Below, one piece after another: positions 1 to 5,016 of a stretch of 5,016 bases of DNA. The notes beneath the pieces were generated by a model that was not told the origin of the DNA, made no database searches, and saw only the letters and a program-made list of their open reading frames with translations. The translations under genes and the position numbers were made by a program. Positions within the stretch are counted from its first letter, which is position 1, and each line of letters starts with the position of its first letter. Where the stretch lies: positions 1 through 5,016 of the forward strand of contig JAJAZJ010000059.1 in NCBI GenBank assembly GCA_026785795.1, in the 5' to 3' direction. The DNA is from Pseudoxanthomonas sp. Lineage in GTDB: Bacteria > Pseudomonadota > Gammaproteobacteria > Xanthomonadales > Xanthomonadaceae.

Positions 1-771
1 CCCTTGCGCTTCCTTCTCCTGCTAGGCTGCGCGGCTGTGCTTGGCTACGCGGCGCTGCTGACGCTGATGTACCTGCAGCAGCGCAGCCTGCTGTTCTACC
101 CGCAGTTCACCCAGCAGCCCAGCTCGGCCGCCGACTTCGAGTTCCCGGTGGACGGCGCGCTGCTGCGCGGCTGGGTCGTGAACCCCGGCCAAGCCGATGC
201 GCTGCTGTACTTCGGCGGCAATGCCGAAGACGTGTCGCTGAACCGCGACGAGATGCGCCGGCTGTTCCCGCGCCATACGGTGTACCTGGTCGCCTACCGC
301 GGCTACGGCCTCAGCACCGGCCTGCCCAGCGAGGCCGCGCTGGCGGCGGATGCCATCGCACTGTTCGACCATGCGGCAGGGGCACACGCGGCCGTTGACG
401 TGCTGGGCCGCAGCTTGGGCAGCGCCGTGGGCGTCCACGTGGCGGCGGTGCGGCCGGTGCGCCGGCTGGGCCTCATCACTCCGTTCGACAGCATTCTGGC
501 GGTGGGGCAGGCCCACTACCCACTGTTTCCGCTGCGCTGGCTGATGAAGGACCCGTTCGAGAGCGTGTTGCTCGCCACGACGCTGGCGATGCCGGTGCTG
601 GTGGTGATCGCCGGGCAGGACGCCGTGATCCCGCCCGCGCATGCCGAAACCCTTGTCGCCGCGCTGCCGCAGCCGCCGACCGTGCTCTACCTGCCGGATG
701 CCCAGCATAGTAACGTGCAGGACTTCCCAGCCTACGATGAGGCGCTGCAGGCGTTCTTCGAGGGCGGGTGA
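1..771 (+). CDS. Membrane-anchored alpha/beta hydrolase, BEM46/ABHD13-like (start at or beyond left edge)
   Basis: Serine hydrolase of the alpha/beta fold, probably an esterase or thioesterase-like enzyme; the substrate is unknown. Numbering from the TTG at base 4 gives 255 residues. Residues 3-23 are a hydrophobic N-terminal segment, followed by QQRSLLFYPQ, an arrangement usual for envelope-anchored hydrolases of this group. The strand-turn FGGNAED (70-76) corresponds to the oxyanion region, and YRGYGLSTGLPSE (98-110) is a signature of the BEM46/YfhR/ABHD13 branch. The nucleophile elbow is GRSLG with Ser137; Asp206 (GQDAVIP) and His235 (DAQHSN) complete the expected triad, so the enzyme looks intact. 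The frame is open to base 1, and no ribosome site can be seen for the TTG, so the true start may lie a few codons outside the window. The gene ends with TGA at 769-771, 45 bases before the permease gene on the same strand. The fold is certain; the substrate is not. Confidence 0.93.
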   Translation, partial: PLRFLLLLGCAAVLGYAALLTLMYLQQRSLLFYPQFTQQPSSAADFEFPVDGALLRGWVVNPGQADALLYFGGNAEDVSLNRDEMRRLFPRHTVYLVAYRGYGLSTGLPSEAALAADAIALFDHAAGAHAAVDVLGRSLGSAVGVHVAAVRPVRRLGLITPFDSILAVGQAHYPLFPLRWLMKDPFESVLLATTLAMPVLVVIAGQDAVIPPAHAETLVAALPQPPTVLYLPDAQHSNVQDFPAYDEALQAFFEGG

Positions 772-804
772 GAGCAGGACACGCAAAAACAATCGCAACG
801 TGAT

Positions 805-810
805 GGGGAG
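805..810 (+). promoter_or_regulatory. Ribosome binding site of the permease gene
   Basis: GGGGAG lies six bases before the ATG at 817. It is a strong Shine-Dalgarno match at good spacing and fixes this ATG as the start. The 45-base gap before the gene (772-816) shows no convincing promoter or terminator, so readthrough from the hydrolase gene is possible. Confidence 0.75.
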
Positions 811-816
811 TCCGTT

Positions 817-2172
817 ATGTCCAAGCCTGAATTGCCCGGTTGGCGCTGGGGGCCTTTCACCTTCCGTTTGCCCTTCTACCACACCAGGTTTTACTGGCAA
901 GAGGGCCTGCAGGGGTTTCTGGTAGCGGCGGCAACCGGCTTGGCGCTTGTGCCCATCATGACCGGCGCCTTCGGCTTGACGTTTGAACAAGCCATTGCGG
1001 TTTCCATGATCCATTCGCTGCTGATCGGCTCGGCGCTGATCTTCTTTGGCGAGCCGTATGCCCCCGGGTGGATCACCCCGGCGCTGCCGCTGGTGCTGAC
1101 CTTCGTGCTGACCGGCTATGACGATCCAGTCAGCCGCTTTCAGGTCATGACGGCGCTCTCGCTCAACTTTGCGGTACTGCTGGTGATACTGGGGGTCACC
1201 GGCCTGGGTAAGAAGCTGGTCATCTGGCTTCCGGACACGCTCAAGGCCGGCATTATCCTGGGCGCCGCGATTGCCGCGGTTTACCGGATATTCGTCGGTG
1301 ACGGAAACACCCCGGCGCTGGTGGAAACCCAGCCCATCAGCATCATGCTGGCCTGTGGGCTGTGCCTGATTTTTTCCTTTTCCCTGCCAATGCAGAAACT
1401 CAAGGGAAAATATCGCCCTATTGCGATGATTGCCGCGCTTGGCCTGCTGCCGGGCTTCCTGGCTGCCGCGATCGTGGGCCCGATGGTGGGAGAGATCTCC
1501 TATGACATCCAGTGGGGCATTCTGATTCCGCCAGTAGGCGAAGCCTTTGCCAAGATGTCGCCCTTTGCCATTGGCTGGCCCAGCGTCGAGATGTTCTTTC
1601 ACGCTATCCCGCTGGCGCTTATCACCTATGTGATTCTGTTCGGCGACATCGTCACCGGCAATGAAGTGCTGCGTGACGGCCTCAGCAAGCGCAATGACGA
1701 GCGAATCGACATCAACCCGACGCGCACCCACCTGTCGGTCGGTATCCGTAACGGTGTGCTTGGGCTTGTTGCACCGTTCTTCCCGACCCAAGGTGCGCTG
1801 TGGACCGGCGTGCAGGTGATCATCGTGCAGCGTTGGACCCAGGGCAAAGGGGAAATGAACAGTCTCCACAGCGGTTTGATTTCGTACTACGTGATGGGTA
1901 TACCGCTCATGTTCTTCCTCAAGCCGCTGCTGACCGGCCTGCAGCCATTATTGAATGTCGCATTGGCATTGACCTTGATGCTCACGGCCTTCGCCTGCGC
2001 GTATGTGGCCATGGCGATGCCGCGCAACAACACATCGAGGGGCACGGTGCTGTTGATTGGCGCCGGCCTGGCATTCTTCGACCCGTGGACTGGCCTGGCC
2101 CTCGGCGTGTTGGCGACGCTCTTGATGGTCGGCTGGGACCGCAACCCGGACCCGATACCGCACGAGGATTGA
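817..2172 (+). CDS. Polytopic inner-membrane protein, divergent NCS2/SLC23 (UraA-like) permease
   Basis: Protein of 451 residues with about a dozen hydrophobic segments, roughly at 31-50, 58-77, 84-100, 108-128, 140-160, 172-190, 200-222, 258-278, 308-322, 355-370, 376-400 and 408-437. Length and layout suit the nucleobase-cation symporter 2 fold (UraA, xanthine permeases). PDTLKAGIILGAAIAAVY (139-156) resembles the family's TM5 region. LFGDIVTGNEVL (274-285) sits where TM8 carries the substrate-binding acidic residue, here Asp277. HLSVGIRNGVLGLVAPFFP (305-323) resembles the segment leading into TM10. The usual TM10 signature with N-x-G (as in SENVG) is not recognisable; ALWTGVQVIIVQRW is there instead, so the substrate may not be a nucleobase. 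Start ATG 817 has a strong ribosome site. Parts of the gene (about 1365-1430) are visibly less GC-rich than its neighbours. A membrane transporter is highly likely; the NCS2 assignment is moderate, and a SulP/SLC26-like relative is the alternative. Confidence 0.85.
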   Translation: MSKPELPGWRWGPFTFRLPFYHTRFYWQEGLQGFLVAAATGLALVPIMTGAFGLTFEQAIAVSMIHSLLIGSALIFFGEPYAPGWITPALPLVLTFVLTGYDDPVSRFQVMTALSLNFAVLLVILGVTGLGKKLVIWLPDTLKAGIILGAAIAAVYRIFVGDGNTPALVETQPISIMLACGLCLIFSFSLPMQKLKGKYRPIAMIAALGLLPGFLAAAIVGPMVGEISYDIQWGILIPPVGEAFAKMSPFAIGWPSVEMFFHAIPLALITYVILFGDIVTGNEVLRDGLSKRNDERIDINPTRTHLSVGIRNGVLGLVAPFFPTQGALWTGVQVIIVQRWTQGKGEMNSLHSGLISYYVMGIPLMFFLKPLLTGLQPLLNVALALTLMLTAFACAYVAMAMPRNNTSRGTVLLIGAGLAFFDPWTGLALGVLATLLMVGWDRNPDPIPHED

Positions 2173-2234
2173 TTTGCGGCCTGTTCAATCGCCACCCTCC
2201 GCATTTCCATCCCACAGATACGCGGCGCGGCTCT
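2173..2234. other. Convergent intergenic gap
   Basis: Sixty-two bases separate the stop of the permease gene (plus strand) from the stop of the ketosynthase gene (minus strand). The only inverted repeat seen is GATTGA (2167-2172, overlapping the permease stop) with TCAATC (2185-2190), a six-pair, AT-rich stem with a 12-base loop and no following T run. This is too weak to call an intrinsic terminator on either strand. Confidence 0.6.
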
Positions 2235-3485
2235 CTACGCTTCGGCGGAGGCCGCCGACCGGCACACCAGCACCGCGTTGGTGCCGCCGAAAGCAAACGC
2301 GTTGCTCATCGCCACATCTACCCCGGAGACCTTGCGCGCGCCCTGGCTGATGTAGTCCAGATCGCAGGCGGGGTCGGCGTTGCGCAGGTTGATGGTGGGC
2401 GGCAGCGTGCCGCGCTCCAGCGCCAACAGGGTCGCTACCAGCTCCAGCGCGCCCGCAGCGCCCAGCAGGTGGCCATGCATGGACTTGGTCGAGCTGACCG
2501 GTACGCGGTCAGCGTGCGCGGCGAACACCTCCCGTATCCCTCGGGTCTCGGTCACGTCATTGGCCGCGGTGCCGGTGCCGTGGGCGTTGATGTAGCCGAC
2601 TGCGCTCGCGTCGATCGCCGCCGATTCAAGCGCCAGCGCCATCGCGCGCGCCTGCCCCTGGACCGTGGGGTGGGTCATGTGGGTGGAGTCGGTGCACAGT
2701 CCATAGCCGATCAGTTCGCCCCGAATACGCGCACCGCGGCGCTGCGCGTGTTCCCATTCCTCCAGCACCAGGACCGCTGCACCTTCGCCCAGCACCATCC
2801 CGCTGCGATCAAGTGCGAACGGTTTGCAGGAGGCGGCAGGATCGTCGGCATCCTCGGTCGCAAGCGTCCTGAGCGCCTCCCATGCCTTGAGCGTGCCGAG
2901 GTTCAGCGGCGCCTCGCTGCCGCCGGCCAGCATCACGTCCGTCTCACCGTCGCGGATGCGCCGCCAGGCTTCGCCGATAGCCACGGCGGACGACGAGCAG
3001 GCGGTGGAGTACGTCAGGTTGGGGCCGCACAGCCCGTACTCGATCCCGATCCATGCGGCGGCGGCGTGATTCATCGCCATCAGCACGCTGAAGGGCGGAA
3101 GCCGCGCGGCTCCGTCGGCGTAGAGCGCGCGATAGCCGTCGTCGACGGTCTGCCCGCCACCCATCCCGGTGCCCAGGAACACGCCTGTCCGCTCGTGTCC
3201 GCCGTCGAACACGCCGGAGCCAGCGCCCCCCACGGCCTGCTGCGCGGCGACCAGCGCGAACTGCGACACGCGATCGAGCATGCGCAATTTTGGCGGTGAA
3301 AAGCAGGCGCTGCCGTCGAGCGCAACCGGTGCGCCGATGCGCGTGGACAGACGCTCGGAAAACGGCGTATCAAGCCTGCACACGCCCGAGCGCCCGGCCT
3401 GCAGGCCATCAAAGAAGCTGACCTCGTCGTTGCCCAAGGGCGAAATCACGCCCAGACCGGTGACGGCGACGCGGCGCGCGGACAT
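2235..3485 (-). CDS. Beta-ketoacyl-ACP synthase, FabF-like (KAS II type)
   Basis: Decarboxylating Claisen-condensing enzyme that joins an acyl group held on its active-site cysteine to a malonyl-type unit on an ACP; cytosolic, normally a homodimer. The 416 residues match the full family length. It opens with RRVAVTGLGVISPLG (4-18). The nucleophile is Cys163 in STACSSS (codon 2997-2999), His302 lies in NAHGTGT, and Lys334 and His339 in STKSMHGHLLGAAG. Phe397 and Phe399 in NAFAFGGTN form the gate. These line up almost one for one with E. coli FabF Cys163, His303, Lys335, His340 and Phe398/Phe400, so it should be catalytically competent, unlike chain-length factors, which lack the cysteine. Its ATG overlaps the ACP stop by one base (TGATG), and no strong ribosome site precedes it, which points to translational coupling. 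Linkage to a dedicated ACP and a flavoenzyme suggests a specialised lipid or polyketide pathway rather than housekeeping FabF. Confidence 0.95.
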   Translation of the reverse strand: MSARRVAVTGLGVISPLGNDEVSFFDGLQAGRSGVCRLDTPFSERLSTRIGAPVALDGSACFSPPKLRMLDRVSQFALVAAQQAVGGAGSGVFDGGHERTGVFLGTGMGGGQTVDDGYRALYADGAARLPPFSVLMAMNHAAAAWIGIEYGLCGPNLTYSTACSSSAVAIGEAWRRIRDGETDVMLAGGSEAPLNLGTLKAWEALRTLATEDADDPAASCKPFALDRSGMVLGEGAAVLVLEEWEHAQRRGARIRGELIGYGLCTDSTHMTHPTVQGQARAMALALESAAIDASAVGYINAHGTGTAANDVTETRGIREVFAAHADRVPVSSTKSMHGHLLGAAGALELVATLLALERGTLPPTINLRNADPACDLDYISQGARKVSGVDVAMSNAFAFGGTNAVLVCRSAASAEA

Positions 3486-3772
3486 CAGCTTGCCGGCGCG
3501 CCGTGGTCGTTGGCCGCCGGGCGCGCCGCGATCAGGCCATCGATATAGTCGGCCACGCTGCCCAGCGTCGGCAGATCTTCGGGCACCTTGTCCGCAACGA
3601 CATCGAATCGCTCCTCAAGCGTGAAGATCAGCTCGATCAGCGAGAGCGAATCGATTTCCAGTGACTTCAATGGCGTCTCCGGCGTCAGTGTCTCCGGCGC
3701 AACGGCGTGATCCTTGGCGATCAGGTCGCGCAATACGGCAAAGGTCTGGCCGTCAGTGGTCGGGTTACTCAT
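3485..3772 (-). CDS. Acyl carrier protein
   Basis: Carrier protein of 95 residues that holds acyl intermediates as thioesters on a 4'-phosphopantetheine arm. The modification site is Ser42 (codon 3647-3649) in SLEIDSLSLIEL (37-48), the DSL motif at the start of helix II. The following helix FTLEERFDV (50-58) and the late segment LGSVADYIDGLI (70-81) match the standard four-helix ACP fold. The sequence departs from the highly conserved fatty-acid AcpP (which has a GADSLDTVEL-type site), in keeping with a pathway-dedicated carrier. A short Ala/Pro-rich tail follows residue 82. The frame is open far upstream to about 4267, but the ATG at 3772-3770 is chosen because the ACP fold begins there, GGAG sits seven bases upstream, and the ATG forms an ATGA overlap with the flavoenzyme stop. 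The likely partner is the ketosynthase gene that follows, whose start overlaps this stop. Confidence 0.95.
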   Translation of the reverse strand: MSNPTTDGQTFAVLRDLIAKDHAVAPETLTPETPLKSLEIDSLSLIELIFTLEERFDVVADKVPEDLPTLGSVADYIDGLIAARPAANDHGAPAS

Positions 3773-5016
3773 AACCGTGCTCCGTTCGGTTGGGGATGGA
3801 TGATGCGTTCGCTCTGTGAAATCCGCGGCTGGCGTACTTTTCCAGCGGCCCGCGCACACAGGGTCAGCAGTCCGGGCGCTGCCTGCAGCACCGGCAGCAG
3901 CGCACTGGCCGCCTGCGGGCGCATGGCCAGATGCGCGCACACCGCAGCCAGGCGGATGCGCGGGGCAAACTGACCGTGCCAGCTGCGCGCGTAATCGTGG
4001 CCGATCTCTGCGATCTGCCCGGGGGAAGCATCGTGCGTAGAAAGGCGCGCAGGTTGCGTCAGCAGCCGGTCGCACAGCAGCCATGCCGACTGGATCGCCA
4101 TGCTGATGCCTTCGCCGAAGATGGGATGCGCCTCGCCGGCCAGGTTGCCGACCGCGAAACTGCCGTCGGCGCGCCAGGGCGCGTGAACGCCGGGCTGGAT
4201 CGGGCCGACCGCGAGCCAATCCCCCACTTGCGTCGCGTCTTTCAACGCATCGCCCACGCCCGTGCACTGCGTCTGCACATGCTCCAGTGCGGCCAGCGCT
4301 GCCTTGCTCCCGGGGCAGAGGGCGCGCTGCGCGTGCAGCGTGTCACGGCGGATGCAGAATGCTACCGTCGTCAGGCCGTGCTCGCCCAGCACCATGCCGC
4401 CATAGCCGCCGCTGAAGGCCAGGACCGGCAGCAGGCCCGGCTCGATGCGCGCATCACGATACGTACCCTTGAAAGCGAACAGATCGCCTGCGCGATGCGC
4501 CACGCGCGCACCTTTCTGCGCGTTCGCGTGCGCGTCAGGCTCGGGTTCCCAGGAGCCGTGCGCCCGGATCAGGACCGGCGCGCACAGGCGCATCGTATCG
4601 CTGCCGCCGGTGCGCACCAGCGTGCAGGCGTGCTGCTCGCCGTCGTGCTCCTCGTGCTTCACCGTCCAGGGCTGCCAGACGCACGCCCCAAGCTCCGCTG
4701 CGCGACCCAGCAGAAGGGTATCCAGATGTTCGCGCCCCAGCGCACGACCCCATCGGTGCGGACCTGCAGCAAGCGGGGGCAAGGGCGCGATGATCCTTCG
4801 CTTGCCCACGAACAGGCCAACCCGGCGCAGCTCCGGCCCGGCAATCTCTCGGAATGCGTCGCCGATGCCCAACGCGTCCAGCAGCGGCAGGTTGGTCGCG
4901 GCGATACACTCTCCGCACACCTTGCGGCGCGGGAAGTCACGCTTCTCCACCAGCGCCACTGACCAACCCGCTTGCGCAAGGCGGATCGCGGTGGTCGCGC
5001 CCGCAGGGCCGGCGCC
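3769..5016 (-). CDS. FAD-dependent oxidoreductase, geranylgeranyl reductase/halogenase-like (N-terminus cut by right edge)
   Basis: Flavoprotein of the PHBH/geranylgeranyl reductase fold that would oxidise, reduce or hydroxylate a substrate, perhaps one bound to the neighbouring ACP. The window shows 415 residues; numbering from the right edge, GAGPAG (1-6) is the FAD dinucleotide-binding GxGxxG loop, and Glu24 in VALVEK ends the second strand as the ribose-binding acid. Only about ten residues should therefore be missing; a GTG at 4959 is internal and would remove the FAD site. FPRRKVCGEC (28-37) is the K-x-CGE-type motif of the family, and REHLDTLLL (95-103) matches the R-x-x-(L/F)-D helix. 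Two usual motifs are changed: the DG motif reads AHGSW (His153-Gly154), and the GD motif reads VGNLAGEAHPIFGEGI (Gly290-Asn291). The C-terminal part (about 345-393) is a hydrophobic to basic helical region. The gene ends in an ATGA overlap with the ACP gene. Flavoenzyme identity is secure; the reaction is unknown. Confidence 0.92.
   Translation of the reverse strand, partial: GAGPAGATTAIRLAQAGWSVALVEKRDFPRRKVCGECIAATNLPLLDALGIGDAFREIAGPELRRVGLFVGKRRIIAPLPPLAAGPHRWGRALGREHLDTLLLGRAAELGACVWQPWTVKHEEHDGEQHACTLVRTGGSDTMRLCAPVLIRAHGSWEPEPDAHANAQKGARVAHRAGDLFAFKGTYRDARIEPGLLPVLAFSGGYGGMVLGEHGLTTVAFCIRRDTLHAQRALCPGSKAALAALEHVQTQCTGVGDALKDATQVGDWLAVGPIQPGVHAPWRADGSFAVGNLAGEAHPIFGEGISMAIQSAWLLCDRLLTQPARLSTHDASPGQIAEIGHDYARSWHGQFAPRIRLAAVCAHLAMRPQAASALLPVLQAAPGLLTLCARAAGKVRQPRISQSERIIHPQPNGARL
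3780..3783 (-). promoter_or_regulatory. Ribosome binding site of the ACP gene
   Basis: On the minus strand GGAG lies seven bases before the ATG at 3772-3770, inside the end of the flavoenzyme gene. Together with the ATGA stop/start overlap it decides the ACP start over longer open-frame alternatives. Confidence 0.65.

Noticed and set aside
19..30. Possible lipobox (LLGC, Cys at residue 9) in the hydrolase N-terminus
   Set aside because: Only eight residues precede the Cys from the visible TTG, and the hydrophobic stretch continues well past it, which fits an uncleaved membrane anchor better. It would need rethinking only if the true start is clearly further upstream.
22..1869. A 615-codon open frame on the minus strand, antisense to the hydrolase and permease genes
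   Set aside because: Its translation is rich in Arg, Gln, His and Gly with no domain or membrane pattern, as expected for the antisense frame of GC-rich genes. The opposite strand encodes two clear protein families across the same bases.
2167..2190. Inverted repeat GATTGA/TCAATC as a bidirectional terminator
   Set aside because: A six-pair AT-rich stem with a 12-base loop and no T run on either side is within chance expectation and unlikely to terminate transcription.
1800..3299. A 499-codon plus-strand open frame running from inside the permease gene through the ketosynthase gene
   Set aside because: It crosses two well-supported genes and their intergenic gap, its product is a low-complexity Arg/Gly/His-rich string, and the ketosynthase on the other strand has every catalytic residue.
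3773..4267. N-terminal extension of the ACP frame up to about 4267
   Set aside because: The extra 165 residues are an Arg/Pro/Ala-rich off-frame reading of the flavoenzyme gene; the ACP fold, ribosome site and ATGA overlap all place the start at 3772.
4501..4545. GCG/CGC-rich, repeat-like stretch
   Set aside because: It lies in the coding frame of the flavoenzyme and reflects Ala/Arg codon bias; there is no regular unit.
3931..4962. A 343-codon plus-strand open frame opposite the flavoenzyme gene
   Set aside because: Its Arg/Gln/Ala-rich translation has no recognisable motif; it mirrors the minus-strand flavoenzyme, which has clear FAD motifs.

Overview
The window is GC-rich, almost fully coding bacterial chromosome. 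Composition, codon use and gene types suggest a proteobacterium, probably a beta- or gammaproteobacterium such as Xanthomonadales or Burkholderiales. That placement is inference from style, not from a marker gene. There are five protein genes and no RNA gene, mobile element, repeat array or CRISPR.

Left half, plus strand: a membrane-anchored alpha/beta hydrolase of the BEM46/ABHD13-like type (1-771, its start at or just beyond the left edge) is followed after 45 bases by a 451-residue polytopic membrane protein (817-2172). The latter looks like a divergent NCS2/SLC23 (UraA-like) permease. The pair may be cotranscribed, but nothing in the sequence ties them functionally.

Right half, minus strand, read right to left: an FAD-dependent oxidoreductase of the geranylgeranyl reductase/halogenase-like group (5016-3769, N-terminus just cut by the right edge), an acyl carrier protein (3772-3485) and a FabF-like beta-ketoacyl-ACP synthase (3485-2235). 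The stops and starts overlap by 4 bases and 1 base, so this is a tightly coupled operon whose earlier genes lie beyond the right edge. The ACP would carry an acyl chain on a phosphopantetheine arm, the ketosynthase would extend it or condense it with another unit, and the flavoenzyme would oxidise or reduce the product. A dedicated ACP/KAS pair with a flavoenzyme looks like a secondary-metabolite (specialised lipid or polyketide) cluster rather than housekeeping fatty acid synthesis. The product cannot be told from this window.

The two transcription units converge on a 62-base gap (2173-2234) without an obvious intrinsic terminator. The most interesting content is the compact FAD-ACP-KAS operon, together with the altered flavin motifs of its first visible enzyme.
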